Source of the DNA: Bacteroides graminisolvens DSM 19988 = JCM 15093
Lineage (GTDB): Bacteria > Bacteroidota > Bacteroidia > Bacteroidales > Bacteroidaceae
Assembly (NCBI RefSeq): GCF_000428125.1
Contig: NZ_ATZI01000001.1
Location: forward strand, 434,001-498,000
Direction of reading: 5' to 3'
DNA length: 64,000 bases
Positions 19,136 through 27,418 of this stretch are shown piece by piece (within the stretch, counting starts at the first letter, position 1; every line of letters begins with the position of its first letter). The position numbers and the translations under genes are program-made. The notes under the pieces were generated by a model. That model saw nothing but the letters and a program-made list of their open reading frames with translations. It was not told the origin of the DNA and did no database searches.

Positions 19136-19146
19136 GATTTGTAAGG

Positions 19147-19219
19147 TGGTGCCACCAGGAATCGAACCGGGGACACAAGGATTTTCAGTCCTTTGCTCTA
19201 CCAACTGAGCTATGGCACC
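19147..19219 (-). tRNA. tRNA-Phe (GAA)
   Basis: A 73-base cloverleaf on the minus strand. The acceptor arms GGTGCCA and TGGCACC pair perfectly, the anticodon loop CTGAAAA reads GAA, and the T-arm contains GGTTCGATTCC. The 3' CCA is not encoded (CCT follows the discriminator A), so it must be added after transcription. It diverges from tRNA-Pro. Confidence 0.97.
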
Positions 19220-19236
19220 TTGCGTGATTGCGGGTG

Positions 19237-19266
19237 CAAAGATAGATATATTTTTTAATACTGCAA
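19237..19266 (-). promoter_or_regulatory. Promoter of tRNA-Phe
   Basis: On the minus strand a -7 box TATCTTTG (19237-19244) is separated by 19 bases from a -33 TTG (19264-19266). It lies 17 bases upstream of the tRNA 5' end. Confidence 0.75.
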
Positions 19267-19304
19267 TATCTGCGTGGATTTTTTGCAAGAAATTTAGTCG
19301 ATTC

Positions 19305-19335
19305 TTTGCCTATTTAATTTTTTGATTTACCTTTG
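19305..19335 (+). promoter_or_regulatory. Promoter of tRNA-Pro
   Basis: TTTG (19305-19308), a 19-base spacer and TACCTTTG (19328-19335) match the Bacteroides -33/-7 consensus exactly, 14 bases before the tRNA. Confidence 0.8.
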
Positions 19336-19349
19336 TGCCCGCAATTGAT

Positions 19350-19422
19350 CGGAATGTAGCGCAGTTGGTAGCGCACTACGTTCGGGACGTAGGGGTCGGG
19401 CGTTCGAGTCGCCTCATTCCGA
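19350..19422 (+). tRNA. tRNA-Pro (CGG)
   Basis: A 73-base cloverleaf: CGGAATG pairs with CATTCCG, the anticodon stem CTACG/CGTAG encloses TTCGGGA (anticodon CGG), and the T-arm holds CGTTCGAGTCG. It starts with C at position 1, as is usual for bacterial tRNA-Pro. CCA is not encoded. Confidence 0.96.
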
Positions 19423-19494
19423 CATATAAGGTCTGGTTCTCAATGAATTAGGCCTTATTTTATTATGTAGCATATTCTTTGTGTCTCTATTTAA

Positions 19495-19524
19495 TTGTTT
19501 TTTAAGTGAATATGCATACATTTG
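19495..19524 (+). promoter_or_regulatory. Promoter of the PAS histidine kinase
   Basis: TTG (19495-19497), a 19-base spacer and TACATTTG (19517-19524) match the Bacteroides promoter form. They lie 73 bases before ATG 19598 and downstream of the GTG that opens the longest frame (19481), which argues for the later start. Confidence 0.6.
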
Positions 19525-19597
19525 CGTGTATCATTTGTTATATCTTAAAGCTCAAACAATCAGACAGGTTATTTTGCAACTTAGCGGTCCACATAAT

Positions 19598-21952
19598 ATG
19601 AACTTTATTTCCGAAGAACGGTTAAATCAGCTAATGGCTGACGAACTTGATTTCCTCTTTATCATGGATATGGACGGAAAAATACTCTTTACCAATATTG
19701 CTACACATTCTTTGCTGGGTTATGGTAATGAAATAGTGGGTTGTAATTTCATATCATTGTATCTACCGCAACATCGTGAGGAAGTGGGAGTCATGTTTCC
19801 GTTGGCGGCCAAAGGTGATGTGGAACATTGTCCGTTTCCATTGCAGAAAAAAGGACGAGGTGTGGTGCCGGTTGATACCAAATTCTACGTGGGATGGTGG
19901 AATGAAGAAAATGTATTGGTTGCTGTAGCGACTAACCTTTCGGCTCACCACTTTACTCAGGAGGTCTTTTATCACATCTTTAATTCGGCAGAAATAATGA
20001 TGGTTCTGACTTCAACCGATGGCAGATACATCTATAATGCCAATCAAACTTTTCGTAAGGCTAGCGGTTATACTATTGAAGAGTTGTCTGGTCAGGAACT
20101 GACGGATATTGGTTTGTTTCTGAATGAAGAACGTTTCCACAGAATTATGACTAGGTATGTGAAGACGGGTACGGCAAAAGGGGAGGCGACTGTAAAAACC
20201 AAATCGGGTGAGTTAATGACTTGTCTCTTTTCCATTGAAAATATTAAGATTAGTGATAAAGACTATCTGTTTGCTGTTGCAACAGATATTACCGGAAGGA
20301 AGCAGGTGGAAACTAAGATGCGCTATCTTCTCTACCGACAAAAGCTGTTAGCAGATGTTGCGCAGTTATTTAATACAACTGTTGATTTCAATGATACGAT
20401 AAATAAAGTGCTCCATTTGGTAGGAATGCATTCCGGAGTTAGTCGGATTAATATAACAAAGGTCATTGATGACGGAAAGTACTATTCTACTATTTATGAA
20501 TGGTGTGCCGAAGGAATTAGTCCTTTAATAGAGTTGACAAAACGAGTTTCTGTTGATTCAATTCCAGATTGGAGCAAGCAACTATCAGAGTTGGGTAGTG
20601 TCTTGATTGACTTTAAGAATGTGACTGATATCTCTGATGATTTGAAATCTTTTCTGCAACAAATAGGGGTAAAATCAGTATTAGCCTATCCGCTTTATGT
20701 ACAAAACATATTTTGGGGATTTATAGCTTTTGACGATTGTGTGAGATGCAAAGTGTGGCAGCCCGAAGAACGCCATCTGATGCATGTTATTTCTAGTAAC
20801 ATTGCCAGTGCTCTCGACAGAAAGGCGTATATTGAACAGTATAAAAACAGTGAACTACGCTTGCGGATGGCTTTAGCCGGTGCTAAGGAGGGTATGTGGG
20901 ATTGGAATCTTATAACCGATGAAGTCTATTTTACGGATAGTTGTTTCACCATGTTGGGATTTGATGCCGGTGAGGTGGAGCCTACAAGCCGTCATTGGAA
21001 TGAATTGGTGCACCCAGATGATTGGCCGCTGGCACAAAAAGCTTTTGCAGAACATCGGTTGGGTGGTACTGAATTCTACGAGATTGTATTTCGGGTAAGG
21101 ACCAAAGATGGGGGATGGAAGTGGATACTTGACCATGGTAAGATTGTTGAAAGCGATACTAACGGGGTACCTACACGGGCTGTTGGAACGCATATTGACA
21201 TGACTCAACAGAAAGAAACAGAACACAAGCTTCAAGAGTTGCTTACTACTAAGGATAAGCTTTTCTCTATCATTTCTCATGATTTGAGGGGACCAATAGG
21301 TAGTTTCATGCAAGTAATTGAATTGTTGACCAGCGACGTGGAGATTGCTCCGGAAATGCAGGCTGAATTGTTGAATGAACTGAAAAGTATGTCGCGCAAT
21401 ACTTATTATTTGCTTGAGAATTTGCTCAACTGGTCGCGTTCGCAGCGAAGTGAAATTGAGTATGCGCCGCGCATGATACTAGTGAATGATGTGGTAACCG
21501 AGAACATTTCTTTGCTAAAAGGTACAGCATTGCAAAAGGATATCATCCTGAAATTTGATACAGAAGTTTACGTGAATGCTTTTGCTGATTACAATATGGT
21601 GAATCTTATTTTGCGTAATTTGCTTTCAAATGCTATAAAATTTACTCCGCAGGGAGGCATTATTGAGGTGTTACTGACTCATGATGATGAATGGGTAGCG
21701 GTTACCGTGAAAGATAGTGGAGTGGGAATGTCGCAGGAGGTAGTTGAAAAGTTGTTTGAACGCGATCATTATCATTCTACTTATGGCACGAATAATGAAA
21801 AAGGTTCGGGATTGGGTTTAATGCTTTGTAGTGACTTTGTTAAAAGAAACGGTGGTTCATTAAGGGTTGAGAGTCAATTAGGCAAGGGGAGCTCTTTTAT
21901 CTTTACGCTTCCATTGCATGGCATACCCGAAGGTGAATCTTTGGTCTTATAA
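19598..21952 (+). CDS. Multi-PAS/GAF sensor histidine kinase
   Basis: This 784-residue soluble kinase has no membrane segment. In order it has a PAS domain (about 10-120), a second PAS (about 125-245, ending ATDITGRKQVE), a GAF-like domain (about 255-410) and a third PAS with PAC motif (about 420-550, ending GTHIDMTQQKETE). Then come a HisKA domain with IISHDLRGPIGS (H561) and a HATPase with N-box NLLSNAIKFT and G-box GSGLGLMLC. It would autophosphorylate in response to a cytoplasmic signal. No response regulator is next to it, so its partner lies elsewhere. The longer frame starts at a GTG upstream of the promoter box and is rejected. Confidence 0.9.
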   Translation: MNFISEERLNQLMADELDFLFIMDMDGKILFTNIATHSLLGYGNEIVGCNFISLYLPQHREEVGVMFPLAAKGDVEHCPFPLQKKGRGVVPVDTKFYVGWWNEENVLVAVATNLSAHHFTQEVFYHIFNSAEIMMVLTSTDGRYIYNANQTFRKASGYTIEELSGQELTDIGLFLNEERFHRIMTRYVKTGTAKGEATVKTKSGELMTCLFSIENIKISDKDYLFAVATDITGRKQVETKMRYLLYRQKLLADVAQLFNTTVDFNDTINKVLHLVGMHSGVSRINITKVIDDGKYYSTIYEWCAEGISPLIELTKRVSVDSIPDWSKQLSELGSVLIDFKNVTDISDDLKSFLQQIGVKSVLAYPLYVQNIFWGFIAFDDCVRCKVWQPEERHLMHVISSNIASALDRKAYIEQYKNSELRLRMALAGAKEGMWDWNLITDEVYFTDSCFTMLGFDAGEVEPTSRHWNELVHPDDWPLAQKAFAEHRLGGTEFYEIVFRVRTKDGGWKWILDHGKIVESDTNGVPTRAVGTHIDMTQQKETEHKLQELLTTKDKLFSIISHDLRGPIGSFMQVIELLTSDVEIAPEMQAELLNELKSMSRNTYYLLENLLNWSRSQRSEIEYAPRMILVNDVVTENISLLKGTALQKDIILKFDTEVYVNAFADYNMVNLILRNLLSNAIKFTPQGGIIEVLLTHDDEWVAVTVKDSGVGMSQEVVEKLFERDHYHSTYGTNNEKGSGLGLMLCSDFVKRNGGSLRVESQLGKGSSFIFTLPLHGIPEGESLVL

Positions 21953-22100
21953 TTAGTTTTTCTTAATATGCTGACATTCGTAATTGGAATGTTTGCTTGA
22001 TTTTATTTCATGGGGGGATTTGTTTTTAATGACTTATGGCAAGGTTTATGGGCTCTGCCGAGTTATAGTCATGTGTGTTATTCAGAGCCCCTGTGATAAT

Positions 22101-23729
22101 ATGTTACGTAAACTTTTAATTATGATTTCTTTTGTGTGTAATATCGGTTTGTCTGCACAAGTTCTTTCAAATGTTCATATCATTCCGCAGCCTCGGGAAA
22201 TGTCGGTGGCTCATGGAACGTTTCGAGTAACCCGCGAAACATTCGTCGTTACGGGGCAGAAAGAGTTGCTATCGGTTGCAGATTATTTTTGCAAGTATAC
22301 TACTGATTTGCTAGGGCTTTCACTGTCTGCTCGAAAAGTAAAGAGTAAAGAGATTGATTCGATCCGTAAAGCCATTGTTTTGCAAAATCTAAATAATGGA
22401 AGGGTTTCGGGAGGTTATCAGCTGGAGGTTACCAACGAGGGTATTGTCATTAAAGGAAATGATGCGGCGGGGGTATTTTATGGAGTGCAGACATTAATTC
22501 AATTATTGCCTGTGAAAGCTGGCGTGTTGGCTGACATTCCACTCGTAACGATACATGATGAACCTCGTTTTGCGTATCGGGGAATGCACTTGGATGTGGT
22601 AAGACATTTCTTTCCAATTGCCTATATCAAACGTTATATTGATTACATGGCACTACATAAAATGAATTATTTTCATTGGCATTTGACTGATGACCAGGGT
22701 TGGCGTATTGAAATGAAGTCTTATCCTAAGCTGACCCAGATCGGGGCTTATCGAAAAGGGGAAATAGAGGGAATATATCCTGGTTTATATAAGGAATTGC
22801 CTTATGGTGGCTTTTACACACAAGAGGAGATTAAGGAAGTTATAGCTTATGCCGCCGAACGTTTTATAACGATCATACCCGAAATTGACATACCGGGTCA
22901 TTGTATGTCAGTGTTGGCCGCTTATCCTGAATTTGGTACTGTAAACGATGCATCAAAGGAGTGTGCATTAACATGGGGTATATATAATAAATTTAATAAT
23001 GTACTGGCTCCCAAATCAGAGGTGTTCAGCTTTTTGAAGGGTGTCTTTTCTGAATTATGCAGTTTATTCCCTTCGCCTTATATCCATGTGGGTGGTGATG
23101 AGTGTGCTGTTCGATGGTGGAAAGAATCTGACGAAACTCAGTCTTTCATGCGTGCTCATCGTTTAAAGAATGAAAAAGAATTGCATCGCTATTTTATTCA
23201 TTATGTTCAGGAGGTGGTAAATGCCAAAGGCAAAACATTGGTTGGATGGGATGAAATACTTGAAGGAGGTGTGTCAGCAGATTGTGTTGTGATGAATTGG
23301 AGAAAGTCGGCCCAAGCTGTTAAAGCTTTGAAGAATGGGCATCAGGTAATTGTTACTCCATCGGCTTATACTTATCTTAATATAAAAGAGTCACGCCGTC
23401 AGAAGGAGTTAGGCTTTCCGGGCTTTCTTCCACTAGAAAAAGTATATGATTTGCCTATATTACCCGATAGTTTGTCTGATGAACAGAAAAGTAGAGTGCT
23501 GGGTGGACAGGGGTGTATGTGGACTGAATATGTTTCTACTCCTGCAGAGTTGGAATTTGCTTTGTTTCCCCGTATGTCTGCTCTCGCTGAGCGGTTGTGG
23601 AGCTTTGATAAAGACTGGGTTCGGTTTACACAGAAACTTCAAACTCAGTTTGATCGTTATGATTTATGGGGAGCCAATTATTCGGAAGCGGTTTTTCGGA
23701 TGCTTGATTTAGAACATTCATATAGATAA
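22101..23729 (+). CDS. GH20 beta-N-acetylhexosaminidase
   Basis: This 542-residue secreted exo-enzyme removes terminal GlcNAc or GalNAc. A signal peptide (MLRKLLIMISFVCNIGLSAQ) precedes the GH20b alpha/beta domain (about 22-145) and the TIM barrel. HWHLTDDQGWRIE and the catalytic pair in HVGGDEC (D333-E334) are diagnostic; the pair serves substrate-assisted catalysis. The frame extends to 21984, but the extra 39 residues precede the signal peptide, so ATG 22101 is chosen. A terminator follows the stop by 2 bases. It is probably used on host or bacterial glycans. Confidence 0.95.
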   Translation: MLRKLLIMISFVCNIGLSAQVLSNVHIIPQPREMSVAHGTFRVTRETFVVTGQKELLSVADYFCKYTTDLLGLSLSARKVKSKEIDSIRKAIVLQNLNNGRVSGGYQLEVTNEGIVIKGNDAAGVFYGVQTLIQLLPVKAGVLADIPLVTIHDEPRFAYRGMHLDVVRHFFPIAYIKRYIDYMALHKMNYFHWHLTDDQGWRIEMKSYPKLTQIGAYRKGEIEGIYPGLYKELPYGGFYTQEEIKEVIAYAAERFITIIPEIDIPGHCMSVLAAYPEFGTVNDASKECALTWGIYNKFNNVLAPKSEVFSFLKGVFSELCSLFPSPYIHVGGDECAVRWWKESDETQSFMRAHRLKNEKELHRYFIHYVQEVVNAKGKTLVGWDEILEGGVSADCVVMNWRKSAQAVKALKNGHQVIVTPSAYTYLNIKESRRQKELGFPGFLPLEKVYDLPILPDSLSDEQKSRVLGGQGCMWTEYVSTPAELEFALFPRMSALAERLWSFDKDWVRFTQKLQTQFDRYDLWGANYSEAVFRMLDLEHSYR

Positions 23730-23731
23730 AT

Positions 23732-23761
23732 AAAAAGGTGTCAGTAAACTGGCACCTTTTT
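23732..23761 (+). terminator. Rho-independent terminator of the GH20 gene
   Basis: AAAAAGGTGTCA and TGGCACCTTTTT form a 12-base-pair stem with one G-U pair and a 6-base loop, ending in T residues. The A-run on the other side would also allow function in the opposite direction. Confidence 0.8.
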
Positions 23762-23811
23762 CTCACTTTTAGTTGTGAGCATTCATGTAGACTTCTTCTC
23801 TCTTGTCTGTC

Positions 23812-24012
23812 TTAGAATATTTTTTTCCCGTCAATCAACTGAATGGCTGCGGTGTATTGGTCGTATGGAACAGAAAGACGTATGCTGTTGAGGTCTTTGT
23901 CTTTTATGGATACTTTTATATAGGATGCAGTGAGTAACTCAATGACTGAGTTTACTTCCCAAGGGCTACCTGCAAAAACATCTACTAAAGACTTTTTTTT
24001 ATTTGTTACCAT
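23812..24012 (-). CDS. Small DUF2007-like protein
   Basis: This 66-residue protein has no signal peptide. Its pattern VFAGSPWEVNSVIELLTASYIKV followed by a short beta-hairpin (IRLSVPYDQYTAAIQLI) resembles the DUF2007 'putative signal transducing' fold, where FxGSPWEA is the landmark; here that landmark is VFAGSPWEV. It is transcribed alone from its own promoter. Biochemical role unknown. Confidence 0.7.
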   Translation of the reverse strand: MVTNKKKSLVDVFAGSPWEVNSVIELLTASYIKVSIKDKDLNSIRLSVPYDQYTAAIQLIDGKKIF

Positions 24013-24040
24013 TGTTTTAATGCTGACTTAGTTACGGCTG

Positions 24041-24070
24041 CAAATATAGATGTTTTTTTTGTACTGCAAA
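24041..24070 (-). promoter_or_regulatory. Promoter of the DUF2007-like gene
   Basis: On the minus strand TATATTTG (24041-24048) and TTTG (24067-24070) are spaced by 18 bases, close to consensus, 28 bases upstream of the ATG. Confidence 0.6.
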
Positions 24071-24150
24071 TAAATCCGTTTTATATTCTGAAACAAAAAT
24101 GTAGTGCAAACGTTACCGAAACATCGTTTTGCTACATATTTTAACAATAA

Positions 24151-24188
24151 AAGGCTGCAAATTACTATTTTTAAGTATTTGCAGCCTT
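24151..24188 (-). terminator. Terminator of the acyl-CoA synthetase transcript
   Basis: AAGGCTGCAAAT and ATTTGCAGCCTT form a perfect 12-base-pair stem with a 14-base loop. On the minus strand it is followed by TTTTATTG. It lies 30 bases beyond the stop of the synthetase gene. Confidence 0.8.
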
Positions 24189-24218
24189 GAGATAGGGCTA
24201 ATTGCCGACAGTATGTTT

Positions 24219-25874
24219 TTATTTCACATCGTTCTCTCGGATTTCAACTCGTCTTATTTTACCGCTAATCGTTTTGGGAAGTTCGTTTACAAACTCAATG
24301 ACCCGCGGGTATTTATAGGGTGCAGTTACTTTTTTTACGTGATCTTGCAATTCCTTAATTAAATCTTCTCCGGCAAGATGCTTATAATCATGCGCCAAAA
24401 CAATAGTCGCTTTTACTACTTGTCCGCGGATGTCATCAGGTACACCCGTAATAGCGCATTCAACTACTGCCGGATGTGTCATTAAAGCGCTTTCTACTTC
24501 AAAAGGACCAATTCGGTATCCTGAACTCTTAATCACATCATCGGCACGGCCTACAAACCAATAATAACCGTCTTCGTCTTTCCATGCCACGTCTCCCGTA
24601 TAATAGATATGATCATGCCAAGCTTCTTGTGTACGTTTTGCATCGCGGTAATACTCTTTAAATAATCCCAAAGGCTTTCCTTTATCGGTGCGGATTACAA
24701 TCTCTCCTTGTTCACCGGCTTCTACTGAACGGCCTTCTGCATCAATCAAATCCATTTCGTACTGAGGATTTGGTACTCCCATACTTCCAGGCTTAGGTTC
24801 CATCCAAGGGAATGTTCCAATGGTGAGTGTCGTTTCTGTTTGTCCGAAACCTTCCATCAGCTTAATTCCTGTTAGGTTCTTAAAAGTCTCGTACACAGCA
24901 GGGTTTAATGCTTCACCAGCAATGGTGCAATATTTGAGCGACGACAGATCATATTTGGTAAGATCTTCGCGAATGAGAAAACGAAATATGGTGGGAGGTG
25001 CACAGAGTGATGTGATGTGGTAATCGTGTATCTTTTTGAGTATTTCCGCTGGTGTGAATTTCTCATGATCGTAAACGAATACATTGGCTCCTGCTATCCA
25101 TTGTCCGTAGAGTTTCCCCCAAACGGCTTTTCCCCATCCTGTATCGGCTATCGTTAGGTGTAAACTTTGTTCGTTGAGATTGTGCCAAAAACTTGCCGTA
25201 ACAATATGCCCCAATGGATAAGTGAAGTCGTGTGCTACCATTTTGGGCTGGCCGGTTGTTCCTGAGGTGAAGTACATTAAAGAGATATCATCATTCTTGT
25301 TTGCTTCTTTAGGGCGGGTGAAAAGAGTAGCTTTTTCAATTCCTTCATGAAAATCAAGAAAACCTTCTGGTATTTCGGGACCTACACTAACCAACTTTTG
25401 AACGGTTGGTGAGTCAGGCATGGCATCGACAATGTGTTTGGTAACGCTTTCTTCACCTGCTGCAACAATCATCTTGATACTTGCAGCGTTGCAACGATAC
25501 GCAATATCCTTTTTAGTGAGCAGATGAGTTGCTGGAATTACCACAGCGCCAAGTTTATGCAGAGCTACTATGCTAAACCAAAACTCATAGCGTCTTTTCA
25601 GAATCAACATAACCATATCGCCGTGTCCAATGCCTAAGCTTTGAAAATATGATGCAGTTTGGTCTGTATAATGCTTCATTTCGCCGAATGTGAATTGACG
25701 GTGTTCACCCTTATCGTTGGTCCACATCAATGCGGGTTTTTCAGGCTGTTCGGTAGCCCATGCATCCACTATATCGTAACCGAAGTTAAAAGAGTCAGGC
25801 ACATTGATTTTAAGATTCTCAATAAAGTCTTCCTGTGAAGTAAAGGAGGTTTTTGATAAGAACTTTTCTATCAT
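24219..25874 (-). CDS. AMP-forming acyl-CoA synthetase
   Basis: This 551-residue ANL-superfamily enzyme activates a carboxylic acid with ATP and joins it to CoA. Motifs seen: the phosphate loop [12 protein letters not shown] (near residue 203), [27 protein letters not shown], the hinge [16 protein letters not shown] and the C-terminal catalytic lysine in [10 protein letters not shown]. Similarity in layout to medium-chain and acetyl-CoA-type synthetases suggests a short or medium acyl or aromatic acid; the substrate is not readable. It lies 32 bases behind an XRE-cupin regulator, a pairing that is common in Bacteroides and suggests control by that protein. Confidence 0.9.
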   Translation of the reverse strand: MIEKFLSKTSFTSQEDFIENLKINVPDSFNFGYDIVDAWATEQPEKPALMWTNDKGEHRQFTFGEMKHYTDQTASYFQSLGIGHGDMVMLILKRRYEFWFSIVALHKLGAVVIPATHLLTKKDIAYRCNAASIKMIVAAGEESVTKHIVDAMPDSPTVQKLVSVGPEIPEGFLDFHEGIEKATLFTRPKEANKNDDISLMYFTSGTTGQPKMVAHDFTYPLGHIVTASFWHNLNEQSLHLTIADTGWGKAVWGKLYGQWIAGANVFVYDHEKFTPAEILKKIHDYHITSLCAPPTIFRFLIREDLTKYDLSSLKYCTIAGEALNPAVYETFKNLTGIKLMEGFGQTETTLTIGTFPWMEPKPGSMGVPNPQYEMDLIDAEGRSVEAGEQGEIVIRTDKGKPLGLFKEYYRDAKRTQEAWHDHIYYTGDVAWKDEDGYYWFVGRADDVIKSSGYRIGPFEVESALMTHPAVVECAITGVPDDIRGQVVKATIVLAHDYKHLAGEDLIKELQDHVKKVTAPYKYPRVIEFVNELPKTISGKIRRVEIRENDVK

Positions 25875-25906
25875 AATGATTGATTGTTTGGATTATCGGA
25901 AGTTAT

Positions 25907-26461
25907 TTACATGATAACTGCCAAGAATTTTACGGTTTGTTGATTGAGGGCTTTCATTCCGTGAGGTATCTTTGAGTCAAAATAGATGCTGTCACCTTCA
26001 TTTAGGATAAGCTCTTTTCCTCCTATACAAAAAAGCATACTACCTTTAAGTACAAGATTAAATTCTTGTCCGTTATGGCTGTTCTGTTGCATCGGTTCGT
26101 CATCATTTTTAGGTTCTACGGTGACGATAAACGGATCGGCATGGCGATTCATAAATCCTGCAGCAAGAGATTGGTATTTGTATGCCTTACGGCGTTCAAT
26201 AGATGTTCCTTTGCCACTTCTGGTAATAAAATAGGTGCTCATTTTGGGTTCCTCACCAAACATGAGTGCCTCAAGAGCAATATTATATCGGCGGGCTATT
26301 TTTTGGAGCATACTTACCGATATATCATATTGTCCGCTTTCTGCATGAAGGTATTCTTCTTTAGTTAATTCGCATTCTTCTACGAGAGTGTCTACACTTA
26401 GCTCCAGCACATCTCGCAACCCGCGAAGACGTTCTGCTATCTGTTTAATTTGTTCATCCAT
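25907..26461 (-). CDS. XRE-family regulator with cupin domain
   Basis: This 184-residue protein has an N-terminal helix-turn-helix (about 10-65, LSVDTLVEECELTKEEYLHAE) and a C-terminal cupin barrel (about 110-184, NGQEFNLVLKGSMLF, GDSIYFDSKIPHGMKA). This two-domain layout is a small-ligand-responsive repressor or activator. It sits between proC (12-base gap) and the acyl-CoA synthetase (32-base gap) on the same strand, so it most likely regulates the synthetase. Confidence 0.88.
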   Translation of the reverse strand: MDEQIKQIAERLRGLRDVLELSVDTLVEECELTKEEYLHAESGQYDISVSMLQKIARRYNIALEALMFGEEPKMSTYFITRSGKGTSIERRKAYKYQSLAAGFMNRHADPFIVTVEPKNDDEPMQQNSHNGQEFNLVLKGSMLFCIGGKELILNEGDSIYFDSKIPHGMKALNQQTVKFLAVIM

Positions 26462-26473
26462 GGTTTGATTGTT

Positions 26474-27250
26474 TTATTTTAAACTAGCTTTCATTGCATT
26501 GATAATGGCCGATGTGAATCCTCCATGCTCAAGCTCGTTAATTCCCTTTATAGTGAGTCCGCCCGGTGTGGTAACTTTATCTATCTCAACTGACGGATGG
26601 CTTTCATTGGTAAGAATCAGTTCTGCCGCTCCTTTTACAGATTGGGCTACCATGCGAGCGGCGTCTTTCGGATAAATACCCATTTCTACTCCGGCTTGCA
26701 TCGCTGCCTGTATATATTTTAATACATAAGCAATGCCGCAAGATGTTAGAGCCGTGGCTGCGCCCATTTGTTTTTCATCAATAAGCATGGCTACTCCCAT
26801 TTCATTGAAGATGTTGGCAAGTAGTGCTTCTTGTTCTTTGCTTGCATTGTGTGAAGCCAATAGGGTCATACTTTGCATCTGTGATATTGCCGTGTTCGGT
26901 ATGATACGGAAGATTGTAGCCTTTTCTCCGATCCATTGCTCGTATTCAGCGAAAGGTATTCCTGCTGCAACGGAAGCGATAATCTGTTTTTCGGTTTGTA
27001 GAGTTAGTCCTTCAATGACTTCTTTTATGAACCATGGCTTGACTGCTAGAATTATAAGATCGGCTTCATTGATTGCCTCCTGGTTATTGCAGGTGGTTTT
27101 AATTTGTGGATTGAATTCCTTGATAGCGCGTAGTTTGCCTTCCGATGGATTTGAAACGGTGATATCTACGGGCCGAATAAGGCTGCCTTGCGCCATTCCT
27201 CTTGCTATGGCACCACCCATATTTCCTGCGCCGATAATTGCTACTTTCAT
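26474..27250 (-). CDS. proC: Pyrroline-5-carboxylate reductase
   Basis: This 258-residue NADPH-dependent enzyme makes the last step of proline synthesis. The N-terminal Rossmann motif VAIIGAGNMGGAIARGM and the C-terminal dimer domain with TTPGGLTIKGINELEHGGF are diagnostic. The frame extends to 27337, but conservation starts at MKVAIIGAG, so ATG 27250 is used. It lies 168 bases after argD, and that gap carries promoter-like elements, so it may head its own unit with the XRE and synthetase genes. Confidence 0.95.
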   Translation of the reverse strand: MKVAIIGAGNMGGAIARGMAQGSLIRPVDITVSNPSEGKLRAIKEFNPQIKTTCNNQEAINEADLIILAVKPWFIKEVIEGLTLQTEKQIIASVAAGIPFAEYEQWIGEKATIFRIIPNTAISQMQSMTLLASHNASKEQEALLANIFNEMGVAMLIDEKQMGAATALTSCGIAYVLKYIQAAMQAGVEMGIYPKDAARMVAQSVKGAAELILTNESHPSVEIDKVTTPGGLTIKGINELEHGGFTSAIINAMKASLK

Positions 27251-27362
27251 GTATTTAAATTTTAGTTCCAACATGTTCTTTATGAAGAATGTGCCAATAG
27301 CCATGCTGCAATAGCAAGATGATGACCATTGACACATCTGTCATTTATTACTGCCATAGCGG

Positions 27363-27398
27363 CAAAGTTACAAGATTTATGTGCAAATGATAACTTTG
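27363..27398. promoter_or_regulatory. Inverted TAACTTTG promoter-like palindrome upstream of proC
   Basis: CAAAGTTA (27363-27370) and TAACTTTG (27391-27398) are exact inverted copies of a TAnnTTTG box, 20 bases apart. The left copy, read on the minus strand, could be the -7 of proC. The opposing copy has no gene to serve and may instead form an operator. Confidence 0.35.
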
Positions 27399-27418
27399 CA
27401 GCAAAAAAAATCAGCTTC

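Larger units (their letters stand above)
18615..19146. other. Palindrome- and repeat-rich non-coding island
   Basis: This 532-base stretch follows the last PUL gene. It packs short inverted repeats (GATAAAG/CTTTATC at 18610/18633, AGTGG/CCACT at 18640/18650, AAGGAG/CTCCTT at 18659/18671, GTAAACAGTTTAC at 18688), a perfect 15-base stem at 18721-18759 and variants of TGTACATCTGGGTG. It also holds two blocks of TTGGTGATAC direct repeats and, at the right end, the tRNA-Phe terminator. A 91-codon minus-strand frame (18680-18955) crosses most of it but looks like a by-product of the repeats. No gene is supported. Confidence 0.6.

Noticed and set aside
19147-19422. tRNA-borne integration site or genomic island boundary
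   Set aside because: No integrase, no direct repeat of a tRNA 3' end and no mobile genes were found in the window.
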